From: Akkermansia muciniphila
Lineage (GTDB): Bacteria > Verrucomicrobiota > Verrucomicrobiia > Limisphaerales > BJHT01
NCBI GenBank assembly: GCA_945861535.1
Contig: CAMAUZ010000075.1
Location: 1 to 40,178 of the forward strand
DNA: 40,178 nucleotides
Reading direction: 5' to 3'
The notes below the pieces were generated by a model that was given only the letters and a program-made list of their open reading frames with translations, ran no database searches and was not told where the DNA came from. Every line of letters starts with the position of its first letter. The stretch's first letter is position 1. Made by a program: the position numbers and the translations under genes. Below, one piece after another: positions 14,350-22,247 of this stretch.

Positions 14350-16605
14350 ATGATCGCCCGCGTCACCCTCGAAATCGCCCTCCGCAAGGAGTTCGATTAC
14401 CTCATCCCGCCCGAGCTGGTGGACGAGGTGACCATTGGCACGCGCGTGAAAATCCCCTTCGGTCCGCGGCAGGTCACGGGCTGCGTGACGGCGCTGGTCG
14501 AGCATTCGCCGCACACGAATCTGCGCGCGATTGTGCGCGTGGTGGGCGAGCCGTCGCTGGTCACGCCGCGCGTGTTGGAACTGGCCCGCTGGATTGCCGA
14601 CTACTATTGCTGCGCGCCGGAGATCGCGCTACGCAGCGTGCTGCCGGAAGCCGTGCGCAAGGAAAAGTCCGGCTGGCGCGAGCGCCTGTTCGTGCGGTCC
14701 GCAACGCCGCCGGGCGAGCGCCCGAAGCTGACGGCGCGGCAGGAGGAAGTGCTGGCGGTGTTGCAAGCGCGGGGCGAAATGCCATTGCAGGAACTCGTCG
14801 CTGCCGCCGAAACCACCGCGGAAACCGTGCGCCGTCTCGAGGACAAAGGCCTCGTGACCGTCGCCGCCGAAGTCTCCGAACGCGATCCGTACGCGAACGA
14901 ACAAATCCTGCCGACCGTGCCGCTGACCCTCGACGCCGAGCAAACGCGCGCGCTGACGGCGATCACCACGGCGATGGAAAAAGCCGCGATCCCCGTAGAT
15001 GCCTCCGCGCCCGCCGAACCCGCCAGCGCCGCCGCTTTTCTCCTGCACGGCGTCACGGGCAGCGGCAAGACCGAGGTTTATTTGCAGGCCATCGCGCACG
15101 CGCTCGAGCGGGGCAGGGGAGCCATCGTGCTCGTGCCCGAGATCGCGCTCACACCGCAGACGGTTGAGCGCTTCAAGGCCCGGTTCAGCAGCGGGCCGCT
15201 GCGCACGCTCGTGGCGGTGTTGCACAGCCATCTCTCGGCGGGCGAGCGCCATGACGAATGGCACAAGATTCGCCAGGGCCGCGCGCGCATCGTCATCGGC
15301 GCGCGCTCGGCGATTTTTGCGCCGGTCGAGCCGCTGGGATTGATCATCGTGGATGAGGAGCACGAGCATTCCTACAAGCAGGAGGAGGCGCCGCGTTATC
15401 ACGCGCGCGACGTGGCGGTGGTGCGCGGCCGGCGCGAAAACTCCGTCGTCGTGCTCGGCTCCGCGACGCCCTCGCTGGAGAGCTACTACAACACGAAGAA
15501 CGGCAAATACACGTTGCTGGAAATGCCGACGCGCGTGGACAGCAAAAAGATGCCCGTCGTGCGCGTCGTGGACATGCGCCAGGCCGCGCGCCTGGAAAAG
15601 GGCGTCCCGATTTTTTCCCCGCAGTTGAAAGAGGCGATCACGCAGCGCCTCGAGCGCGCCGAGCAGACGATGCTGTTCCTGAACCGCCGCGGCTACTCGA
15701 GTTCGCTGCAATGCCCCAAGTGCGGCTACGTCGCGCAGTGTCCGAATTGCAGCGTGTCCCTCACGTTTCACCGGCGCGACGACAAGCTCGCGTGCCACGT
15801 TTGCGGGCACACGGCGAAGGTACCGTCGGTCTGTCCCGAGGCGAAGTGCCGGAACCCGGCGATCCGCTACGCCGGCATGGGCACCGAGCGCGTCGAGGAG
15901 ACGCTCACCAAGCTCTTCCCGAAGGCGCGGATTCAGCGGATGGATTCGGACCTCATGAAGCGCAAGGACGACTACCGCCGCGCGCTCGGCGATTTCAAGA
16001 TCGGCAAAATCGACATCCTGGTCGGCACGCAGATGATCGCCAAGGGCCTGCACTTCGAGAACGTCACGCTCGTCGGCGTCATCTACGCGGACCTGAGCCT
16101 GCACATGCCGGACTTCCGCGCGGGCGAACGCACCTTCCAGCTCCTCACGCAGGTCGCCGGCCGCGCCGGCCGCGGGGACATCGAGGGCGAGGTGTTCGTG
16201 CAGGCCTTCACGCCGTTTCATCCCGCGATCCAGTTCGCGCGCCGCCACGACTTCGCGGGCTTCTACGATCAGGAACTGGAATTTCGCGCGCAGCTCAAAT
16301 ACCCGCCGTTCACACGCGTGGCGCTGCTCACGCTCAAGAGTCGCAGCGAAGAGAAGCTGCAATTCACCGCCGACTTTCTGAAAGTCGAAGTCGAGAAAGC
16401 TGCGGTCGGTTTGAAAGACCTCGTCATCGCCGGTCCCGCGCCCGCGCCGCTGCTGCGTGCCGAGAGCTTCTACCGCTACCAGATCATGCTGCGCACTCCG
16501 CAGATGCCGCAGCTCAGCCGCCGCCTCGCCGCCCTCCTCACCACGCTGAAACTCCCCGACGACGTCACGCTCGCCGTGGATGTCGATCCGGTGAATCTGG
16601 CATGA
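14350..16605 (+). CDS. priA: Primosomal protein N' (replication-restart helicase PriA)
   Basis: This 751-residue 3'-5' DNA helicase reloads the replisome at stalled forks. N-terminal DNA-binding part: VTLEIALRKEFDYLIP, VKIPFGPRQVTGCV, and RWIADYYCCAPEIALRSVLP. Helicase motifs include Walker A GVTGSGKT (from about residue 235), the DEEHEHSYKQEEAPRYHARD block (Walker B near 335), GSATPS, and the C-terminal helicase motifs with QMIAKG and QVAGRAGRG. The zinc module starts near residue 455 (CPKCGYVAQCPNC...CHVCGH...CPEAKC). Its last Cys pair is spaced by four residues rather than the usual two. Length is normal for PriA. The gene starts directly after a palindromic repeat. Confidence 0.95.
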   Translation: MIARVTLEIALRKEFDYLIPPELVDEVTIGTRVKIPFGPRQVTGCVTALVEHSPHTNLRAIVRVVGEPSLVTPRVLELARWIADYYCCAPEIALRSVLPEAVRKEKSGWRERLFVRSATPPGERPKLTARQEEVLAVLQARGEMPLQELVAAAETTAETVRRLEDKGLVTVAAEVSERDPYANEQILPTVPLTLDAEQTRALTAITTAMEKAAIPVDASAPAEPASAAAFLLHGVTGSGKTEVYLQAIAHALERGRGAIVLVPEIALTPQTVERFKARFSSGPLRTLVAVLHSHLSAGERHDEWHKIRQGRARIVIGARSAIFAPVEPLGLIIVDEEHEHSYKQEEAPRYHARDVAVVRGRRENSVVVLGSATPSLESYYNTKNGKYTLLEMPTRVDSKKMPVVRVVDMRQAARLEKGVPIFSPQLKEAITQRLERAEQTMLFLNRRGYSSSLQCPKCGYVAQCPNCSVSLTFHRRDDKLACHVCGHTAKVPSVCPEAKCRNPAIRYAGMGTERVEETLTKLFPKARIQRMDSDLMKRKDDYRRALGDFKIGKIDILVGTQMIAKGLHFENVTLVGVIYADLSLHMPDFRAGERTFQLLTQVAGRAGRGDIEGEVFVQAFTPFHPAIQFARRHDFAGFYDQELEFRAQLKYPPFTRVALLTLKSRSEEKLQFTADFLKVEVEKAAVGLKDLVIAGPAPAPLLRAESFYRYQIMLRTPQMPQLSRRLAALLTTLKLPDDVTLAVDVDPVNLA

Positions 16606-16704
16606 AGCCGGGGAGCGGCCGCGTCGCGGGAATCCGGTTTCGAGCAGGCAGCGGCGAAGGCGTTCCGGGGCCGGGAGCAGATGCGTCCCCGCAATCCTCC
16701 GAAC

Positions 16705-17943
16705 TCACCACGCCAGCGCCTGCAACCGTCGGGCGACCTCCTCCGCATTGGCGCGGCTGTTGAAGCTGCTGATGCGGAAGTAGCCCTCGCCTTTTGAACC
16801 GAAGCCGCTGCCGGGGGTGATGACGACGTTGGCGTCGTTGAGGATTTTGTCGAAAGCCTGCCAACTGTTGTAGCCCGCCGGCGTTTCCACCCAGATGTAG
16901 GGCGCGTTGATGCCGCCATATACGGTGAGGCCCGCGGCTTTCGCACCGGTGACGAGGACGCGGGCATTGCCCATATAGTGTTCGATCAGGGCTTTGATCT
17001 GAGCTTTGCCGTCGGTGGAATAGAGCGCTTCGGCGGCGCGCTGCACAATGTAGGAAACCCCGTTGAACTTGGTGGCCATGCGGCGGTTCCAGAGCGGGTG
17101 GAGCGGCTGATATTCGCCGGTGCGCGTGGCGGCGAGGAGGCTCTTGGGGACGACGGTGTAGGCGCAGCGGGTGCCGGTGAATCCGCCGTTTTTCGAGAAG
17201 CTGCGGAACTCGATGGCACACTGGCGCGCGCCGGGGATTTCGTAGATGGAATGCGGAATGGCGGGGTCCGCGATGTAGGCCTCGTAGGCGGCATCGAAGA
17301 GGATGATGGCTTTGTGCGCGAGGGCGTAGGCCACCCATGCCTCCAGTTGCGCGCGGGTCGCGACGGCGCCGGTGGGATTGTTCGGCGAGCAAAGGTAGAT
17401 GATGTCGGCGTGCTCTTTTGGCGGTTCGGGGATGAAGCTGTTGGCCGGCGTGCAGGGCAGATAGATGAGGCCGGCGTAGGCACCGGCAGCGTCGGCGTCG
17501 CCGGTGTGGCCGGCCATGACGTTGGTATCGACATAGACCGGATAGACGGGGTCGCTGATGGCGATTTTGTTCTGGTGCCCGAGGACATCGAGGATGTTGC
17601 CGCAATCGCATTTGGAGCCGTCGCTGACGAAGACTTCGTCGTCGGCCACGTCGAGGCCGTGGTCGCGGAAATCGTTTTTGGCGATGGCGCTGCGGAGGAA
17701 GTCGTAGCCCTGCTCGGGGCCGTAGCCGCGGAAGGTGGCGCGGCTCGCCATTTCATCCACAGCCCGGTGCAGCGCGGCGACGACGGCGGGCGGAAGCGGT
17801 TCGGTGACATCGCCGATGCCGCAGCGGATGAGGCGCTTGGCGGCGTCGGGGTTCGCATCGCAGAAGGCTTTTACGCGCCGGCCGATTTCAGGGAAGAGGT
17901 AGCCGGCTTTGAGTTTGAGGTAGTTGTCGTTGAGGTAGGACAT
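16705..17943 (-). CDS. dapL: LL-diaminopimelate aminotransferase
   Basis: This 412-residue PLP enzyme converts tetrahydrodipicolinate directly to LL-diaminopimelate, the single-step lysine/peptidoglycan route known from plants, Chlamydiae and related phyla. The N-terminal [18 protein letters not shown] and [13 protein letters not shown] blocks are characteristic of DapL. Other features: [15 protein letters not shown], the substrate/PLP Asp in [11 protein letters not shown], and the Schiff-base lysine Lys251 in [14 protein letters not shown]. It is convergent with priA, with about 100 bp between them. Tandem GGTCTAGG units (17961-17989) lie 18 bp upstream of the start and may affect its 5' untranslated region. 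Confidence 0.95.
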   Translation of the reverse strand: MSYLNDNYLKLKAGYLFPEIGRRVKAFCDANPDAAKRLIRCGIGDVTEPLPPAVVAALHRAVDEMASRATFRGYGPEQGYDFLRSAIAKNDFRDHGLDVADDEVFVSDGSKCDCGNILDVLGHQNKIAISDPVYPVYVDTNVMAGHTGDADAAGAYAGLIYLPCTPANSFIPEPPKEHADIIYLCSPNNPTGAVATRAQLEAWVAYALAHKAIILFDAAYEAYIADPAIPHSIYEIPGARQCAIEFRSFSKNGGFTGTRCAYTVVPKSLLAATRTGEYQPLHPLWNRRMATKFNGVSYIVQRAAEALYSTDGKAQIKALIEHYMGNARVLVTGAKAAGLTVYGGINAPYIWVETPAGYNSWQAFDKILNDANVVITPGSGFGSKGEGYFRISSFNSRANAEEVARRLQALAW

Positions 17944-17960
17944 GGGCGGAGGGGGGATAA

Positions 17961-18025
17961 GGTCTAGGGTCTAGGGTCTGGGGTCTGGGATGATTAAGGA
18001 TTGGAGATTTAAGATTTGAGATTGG
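17961..18025. repeat. Tandem short-unit tracts upstream of dapL
   Basis: 17961-17989 is a run of GGTCTAGG-like octamers. 17998-18025 is a second degenerate series (GATTTAAGATTTGAGATT). Both resemble the unit-built arms of the other palindromes here, but no inverted partner is visible. Confidence 0.65.
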
Positions 18026-18120
18026 CGGAGCTGGCCGCGGAAATTTTCAAGGGGCGGACGGTAGCGAGGGGGGAATGGGATGGCAAGCGGCGCGGAAAAT
18101 TTTGGGAAAAGTTCCAAGGC

Positions 18121-18397
18121 TAAAGCTCAAAGCTCAAGGGAAGGCCCAAGTACAAAGGATCAAGCGGGCCGGCGGCGTTATCGGACAATGTGCCAGTCTT
18201 GGTTGATCTGGCATCTCCATCGGCGGCGCGCCGCAGGACTGGGAAGACGAATAACCCCGGCCATGGCTCGGGAAGCATCGGGAGAGACTTGCGCGCTCCC
18301 CGTTCGTGCCTCACGGGGCGAGGGAGACCGACGGGCTCTTGGACGCGGCGGTTCCGGCACGAACTTTCACCACGACGGATTCGGTCTCTCCCCTCGC
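18121..18397. repeat. Cluster of repeat fragments and small inverted repeats
   Basis: 18121-18143 is one arm of the GCTTTGA family in reverse orientation. A hairpin TGCCAG/CTGGCA lies near 18189-18211. Two nested inverted pairs follow: TTCGTGCC at 18303-18310 with GGCACGAA at 18356-18363, and 18318-18331 with 18381-18397 (GAGGGAGACCGA type, gapped). No gene is apparent in 17944-18400. Confidence 0.55.
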
Positions 18398-18400
18398 TGC

Positions 18401-19330
18401 TCACGCGGCGAACAACTCTTTCAGCTTCTTCAAGGTCGGCGGCACTGCGGCGAAGGGATTCTCCGCCGCCTCGTACTCCAGCGCGACGTAGCCTTGGTAG
18501 TTCGCGTCCTTCAGGATTTTCACGAGCCGTCCGTAGTCGGAAGGTTCCGCGACGGTCTGGCCGCGCTTTCTGATCTCCACCTTCACCTGCACGTTCACCG
18601 CATACGGCGCGCACTTGGCGAGGTCACCATACGGATCGTCCGTGTGGAAATTCCCGGTGTCCAAGTTCACGCCGAGCCACGGACTCTTCACCGCGCGCAG
18701 AATCTCGAGTAACCCGTCCGCCTCCGCCACGATGCCGCCGTGATTTTCCAGCCCGAGGAAAATGCCCTTCTTGCCCGCGTAATCGGAAACTTCCTCCAGC
18801 GACGCGATGCAAATCTTGCGCGCCTCGGCATCCGTCATCCCCTTGGCCGCGCCCGCGAACACGCGGATATGCGGCGCGCCCAAGATCGCGGCGTGATCGA
18901 TCCACCGCTTCACATCCGCGATTTGTTTGCTCAACGCCTCGCCCGCGGGCAGCGCGAAGTTGTTCCCCACGGCCGTCCCGCTGATCGCCACGCCGCGCAG
19001 AAACGCGTGCCGCCGCACCTGCAGCAGATATTCCGGGGTCAGTTCCTTCGGGAAAAAATAGCTCGTCAACTCCGCGCCCGCGCAGCCCTGGTCCGCGCAA
19101 AAGTCGATGAACTTGAACATGTCCAGCGCCTTGTCCGCCGGTGGCACCGCCTTGTTCCCATCCTTGAAAAACTGGCGGAACGAATACGCCGCCAGACTCA
19201 ACAACAGCCGCGGCGAACCCGCGCGCTGGAGCGGCGCCACCGCCCGCAACGCGGCGGGCGCGAAAATCCCCAGGCCGGCGGCGGTCACAGTGGAAGTACG
19301 AAGAAAATGTCGGCGGGTCAGTGTGTTCAT
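18401..19330 (-). CDS. Tat-exported sugar phosphate isomerase/epimerase-like TIM-barrel protein
   Basis: This 309-residue protein has an N-terminal twin-arginine signal (TRRHFLRTS, then a hydrophobic stretch to about residue 30). It is followed by an AP-endonuclease-2-type TIM barrel (PF01261), the family of xylose isomerase-like sugar isomerases and epimerases. Visible barrel blocks with likely metal ligands: GLENHGGIV (Glu and His), WLGVNLDTGNFHTDDP (Asp and His), and YQGYVALEYE near the C-terminus (Glu). Such exported homologues are abundant in Verrucomicrobia and Planctomycetes, where they are thought to act on sugars in the periplasm. The substrate is unknown. It ends among repeats and has no operon partner. 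Confidence 0.85.
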   Translation of the reverse strand: MNTLTRRHFLRTSTVTAAGLGIFAPAALRAVAPLQRAGSPRLLLSLAAYSFRQFFKDGNKAVPPADKALDMFKFIDFCADQGCAGAELTSYFFPKELTPEYLLQVRRHAFLRGVAISGTAVGNNFALPAGEALSKQIADVKRWIDHAAILGAPHIRVFAGAAKGMTDAEARKICIASLEEVSDYAGKKGIFLGLENHGGIVAEADGLLEILRAVKSPWLGVNLDTGNFHTDDPYGDLAKCAPYAVNVQVKVEIRKRGQTVAEPSDYGRLVKILKDANYQGYVALEYEAAENPFAAVPPTLKKLKELFAA

Positions 19331-19390
19331 GGTGCGGAAGGATTGAAGCGGATTAACGCGCGAGGCAATGGCAAAGCCGGGCGGGGCGGA

Positions 19391-19574
19391 AGCTCAAAGG
19401 ATAAAGCTCAAAGCTCAAGGGAAGAACCAAGTCACAAGCACCTCGTGGCACGGCGGGCGATGATCGGTGAACCAAGGTCTGGGCGGGATGTGGAGGCTCC
19501 GCCCATGCCGTTCTCAGATTGGCGCTTGGCCCTTTGGTCCCTTCCCCTGAGCTTTTAGCTTTATCCTTTGAGCT
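19391..19574. repeat. 184-bp palindromic element with unit-built arms
   Basis: Arms 19391-19424 and 19541-19574 pair at 32 of 34 positions, carry GCTTTGA-type units plus a shared TTATCC interruption, and enclose about 116 bp. The right arm ends about 20 bp from the stop of the reverse-strand gene at 19594. Confidence 0.9.
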
Positions 19575-19593
19575 TTGAGCTTTGCCGCTGCCC

Positions 19594-20226
19594 TTACTTC
19601 GCACCCTTCTTCGGGGCCGCGTCCGCCTGCCGTTTCCGCTCCAGTTCCAGTTCGGCCCGCGTGCGCATCGCGGCCTGCTGCACCGGCGTCATGATCGCCT
19701 CCAGCCGCCGCACAAACTCCACGGCAAACGCCGCTTGATACTCCTGCTGCACCAGCGCCGACTCGCCCTTGCCCTTGGCTGCGGCGAACTTGTCTTGCAA
19801 CCGCTCCCGCACCGTCGTCGCCGCCGTGTCCCGCTCCGCCGCCGCCTTCGCGATGAACTCCTTTTGCTCGACCATCAGGATGCTGCTCACCCGCGCCGTG
19901 AGCGCCGTCCGCGCGTCCTCGGCCAGTTTGCGAATCGCGTCGCGTTCGGCTTCCGGCAGATTCGGATCCCCCTTCAACCGCCGCGTCTGCTCGTTCAAGC
20001 TCGGGCTGTAAATCGTCTCCTGCCGCGCCTCGTTCAGCTTGTCCTGCTGCTCGTCCGTCAACAACAACGCCGCCGTCAAACCGGGCACATACTGTCCACC
20101 GACGATTCCGCCCTTGCCGGGCCACAAGGGAAACTCGGAGACATCCGGCCGCTTCTGCGCCGGGGCCTGATTTACGAGGCAACTAAACGCAACGATCGCG
20201 ACCAGGAGAAGCTTGGTGAATTTCAT
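19594..20226 (-). CDS. Small exported helical protein with LTxxQ-like motifs
   Basis: This 210-residue protein has a clear Sec signal peptide (MKFTKLLLVAIVAFSCLVNQAPA, cleavage near residue 23). The mature part is highly charged and almost entirely helical. LTDEQ at residues 56-60 and MTPVQ at 179-183 resemble the LTxxQ motifs of Spy/CpxP-like periplasmic chaperone and metal-sensing proteins, but the protein is longer than those and I do not claim membership. Frames extend 11 codons further upstream, but ATG 20226 gives the signal peptide. It lies 70 bp downstream of the NsrR-like regulator on the same strand, so it may share its transcript and respond to the same stress. Confidence 0.7.
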   Translation of the reverse strand: MKFTKLLLVAIVAFSCLVNQAPAQKRPDVSEFPLWPGKGGIVGGQYVPGLTAALLLTDEQQDKLNEARQETIYSPSLNEQTRRLKGDPNLPEAERDAIRKLAEDARTALTARVSSILMVEQKEFIAKAAAERDTAATTVRERLQDKFAAAKGKGESALVQQEYQAAFAVEFVRRLEAIMTPVQQAAMRTRAELELERKRQADAAPKKGAK

Positions 20227-20296
20227 GCCGTCGGTACTAACCGTCGTCCCCGTGAACACAATCTCTAGTTCACTCCCAGGCCACCGGCGTCCCGGT

Positions 20297-20740
20297 TTAC
20301 GGTTTGGCCCGCAGCAACACTTTGCTCATCGCACCACGGTGAGAACCCTTGACCAAATCCGCCAGAGTCTGCCGGTCGAGTCGTTCGTAAAAAGCGTTCA
20401 GCGCCTCACCCAGCACGCCTTTCAATCGGCAGCTTCCGGCGAGCCGGCAGGTGTTGGTGGCCATGTCGAAGCACTCGACGACCACGGGCTGTCCTTCCGT
20501 TTCGCGCACCAGTTTGCCGATGCGGATTTCCTCCGGCGGACGCCCGAGCCGGATGCCGCCGCCGCGACCGCGCCGGGTGTCGAGATAGCCGAGCTTGGAC
20601 AGGTTGTGGACCACCTTGACCAGATGATTGCGCGAAATGCCGTAGGCGGCGGTGACTTCGTCCACCTGAAACGCCTGGCCCTTCAGCGCGGCAAACATGA
20701 GGACGCGCAGGGAGTAGTCGCTAAAGAGGCTCAGGTGCAT
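20297..20740 (-). CDS. Rrf2-family NsrR-like iron-sulfur transcriptional regulator
   Basis: A 147-residue Rrf2 regulator. The winged helix-turn-helix spans about residues 1-75 (MHLSLFSDYSLRVLMFAA, EVTAAYGISRNHLVKVVHNL, RGRGGGIRLGRP). Three cysteines, Cys90, Cys98 and Cys104, are spaced C-x7-C-x5-C, the pattern of nitric-oxide-sensing NsrR. Asp8 is also present, the position reported as the fourth cluster ligand in Streptomyces NsrR. The segments after the cysteines (CRLKGVLGEALNAF, LDRQTLADL) are NsrR-like. ATG 20740 starts the canonical N-terminus, although frames extend 22 codons further. It is divergent from an exported globin gene, with an NsrR-type palindrome between them. This supports control by nitric oxide, but IscR-like or RirA-like sensing cannot be fully excluded. 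Confidence 0.9.
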   Translation of the reverse strand: MHLSLFSDYSLRVLMFAALKGQAFQVDEVTAAYGISRNHLVKVVHNLSKLGYLDTRRGRGGGIRLGRPPEEIRIGKLVRETEGQPVVVECFDMATNTCRLAGSCRLKGVLGEALNAFYERLDRQTLADLVKGSHRGAMSKVLLRAKP

Positions 20741-20854
20741 GGTAGTGCTGCATTCAAGCGGCCCAGAGTCGCAAGCGCGGTGTGAAACTGCAACCCTCCC
20801 GCCCACTTGGCGTCCGCCCGATCACCCCGGACCGGGACGAAAAAACGCTGCGAT

Positions 20855-20885
20855 TTGAAACATGTATTTCCAATACAGCTTATGT
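20855..20885 (+). promoter_or_regulatory. Candidate promoter of the YHS-globin gene overlapping the operator
   Basis: TTGAAA at 20855-20860 and TTATGT at 20880-20885 (19-bp spacing, somewhat long) flank the palindrome. If this is the promoter, a bound regulator would block polymerase. Confidence 0.35.
20859..20881. promoter_or_regulatory. NsrR-type palindromic operator between the regulator and the YHS-globin
   Basis: Half-sites AACATGTATTT and CAATACAGCTT surround a central C. Compared with the NsrR consensus halves AAGATGTATTT and AAATACATCTT, 19 of 23 positions agree. An outer inverted pair (TGAAACA at 20856-20862, TGTTTCA at 20884-20890) frames it. It sits 76 bp upstream of the globin ATG and about 118 bp from the regulator start, so it could control both. 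Confidence 0.65.
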
Positions 20886-20956
20886 GTTTCACACTGTCCG
20901 CGCTTGTTCGTTAGCCCTCAATCTTAAACCTGCAATTCAGCCGACACCCTGCACTT

Positions 20957-21556
20957 ATGAAACGAGTCCTTCCCGTGTTCGCCATCGTCACCGTCGCCCT
21001 CGCCCTGCTCACTAACGCCGCTCCCGGCGCCGAGCCGGCAGCCAAACCCGCTGTCGAGGAGATCAACAAGCTTTGCCCCATCAGCGGCAAACCAGTCGAT
21101 CCCAAGATTACCACAGTCTATGAAGGCAAGACCTACGCCTTCGCGGCCGAGGTTTGCCGGAAAAAATTCAACGAAGCCCGCGAGAACAGCCTCTATCACA
21201 AACTCGGCGGCAAGGCCGCGATCGATGCCGCCGTCGAGCTGTTCTACACAAAGGTGCTCGCCGACAACCGCATCAAGCACTACTTCGACGACATCAACAT
21301 GAGCAAGCAGCGCCGGAAGCAGAAGGAGTTCCTCGCCGCTGCGTTCGGCGGCCCCATTCCCTGGACCGGCAAGGACCTGCGCGCCGCCCACGCCAATCTC
21401 CCGGGACTCAATGACACCCATTTCTCCGCCGTCGCCGAAAACCTTCAGAAGACTCTTGTAGAACTGAAGATCAAAAAGGAACTGATCGATCAAGTCATGG
21501 CCATCGCCGCCAGCACCCACGACGACGTGCTCAATCGTCCGAAGAAAGCGAAGTAG
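20957..21556 (+). CDS. Exported YHS-domain and group I truncated haemoglobin fusion
   Basis: A 199-residue protein with three parts. Residues 1-25 form a Sec signal peptide (VLPVFAIVTVALALL, then NAAPGA-EP). Residues about 36-72 form a YHS-like domain (CPISGKP...TTVYEGKTYAFAAEVCRKKF; Cys40 and Cys67). Residues about 78-193 form a truncated globin: SLYHKLGG opening, B-helix LFYTKVL with Tyr97 at the usual distal B10 position, E-helix QRRKQKEFLAAAFGGP, and proximal haem ligand His145 in LRAAHANLPG. It is expected to bind haem in the periplasm and could dioxygenate nitric oxide or handle oxygen or redox chemistry. Divergent from an NsrR-like regulator with a shared operator. It has no lipobox, so it should be soluble or tethered by partners. 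A rare architecture as far as I know. Confidence 0.88.
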   Translation: MKRVLPVFAIVTVALALLTNAAPGAEPAAKPAVEEINKLCPISGKPVDPKITTVYEGKTYAFAAEVCRKKFNEARENSLYHKLGGKAAIDAAVELFYTKVLADNRIKHYFDDINMSKQRRKQKEFLAAAFGGPIPWTGKDLRAAHANLPGLNDTHFSAVAENLQKTLVELKIKKELIDQVMAIAASTHDDVLNRPKKAK

Positions 21557-21589
21557 TTCGGGCCGGGATAAGAGCCGGGGCGCGGCAGC

Positions 21590-21776
21590 GCAAGGGCACC
21601 GCAGGAGTTCTGCCTGCGAGTTGGTACGGGCGGCGAGACGCCGCCCGAACTCGCCGACGAGGACGCCTGCGGTACCCGGACCGTGGCCCGCCTGCTCGCC
21701 GAGAACCACGAAAGCAGGTAAGCCCCATGCTGCGCCGCTTCGGCGCTCGGGTTCGCCTCACGTCGGCGGCTACCTA
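21590..21776. repeat. Degenerate palindromic repeats of the GCAGGCGT/ACGCCTGC family
   Basis: About 21600-21690 contains GCACCGCAGG...CTGCCTGCGAG, the inner hairpin GGGCGGC-GAGAC-GCCGCCC and GACGCCTGCGGTAC, a worn version of the 23886-23987 element. 21745-21776 is the reverse copy of the outer-end type TAGCCGCCGACGTGAGG seen at 10645. No gene is apparent between 21557 and 22247. Confidence 0.7.
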
Positions 21777-21953
21777 GTGTCCCGAGGCAGTTTTCACACA
21801 GTCAGTAAGGGCCGCCCTCCGACCGTTTCGTTACTGCCAAGATTCCCGGTTTCGTTCCTCAATCGTCTTTCCCCATGCCCGGCCACAGCCATGGGCGCAT
21901 CGCAGTTTCTTGCGGCGATCGGTGCGCGTTGGCTTAGTCCCGCAGGGATGACC

Positions 21954-22106
21954 GAAAATAGCCCGGCACTTCAGTGCTGGGTTGGTGGGCGGGGAACCGG
22001 AGAGTCCCGTCAGGGACGAAAGAGGCGAGACCGCGCACCGATTCTTTCGTCCCTGACGGGACTTGGTTCGCGACCGCCGCGGACCCTGAAGTGCTGGGCT
22101 ATTCTC
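21954..22106. repeat. Nested palindrome: 21-bp outer arms around a perfect 20-bp inverted pair
   Basis: Outer arms 21954-21974 and 22086-22106 pair at 19 of 21 positions (GAAAATAGCCCGGCACTTCA type). Inner arms 22003-22022 and 22044-22063 (AGTCCCGTCAGGGACGAAAG) pair perfectly. The transcript could fold into a two-storey hairpin upstream of the DUF1501 gene. Confidence 0.9.
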
Positions 22107-22247
22107 TTTCGCCCGCTGGGCTGGCACGGGGAAGCTGCTTCTGTGGAATAAACTGAGATGCGCACCACAGCCATTGGAATTCCCCGGAATCCTTGCGGCC
22201 AACGATCATGCGCCTACAGTCGGCCGCGGCGAAATAACCGCGCCCCT

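Noticed and set aside
14629-16362. 577-codon reverse-strand frame within priA
   Set aside because: Antisense frame. PriA motifs and zinc cysteines are all on the forward strand.
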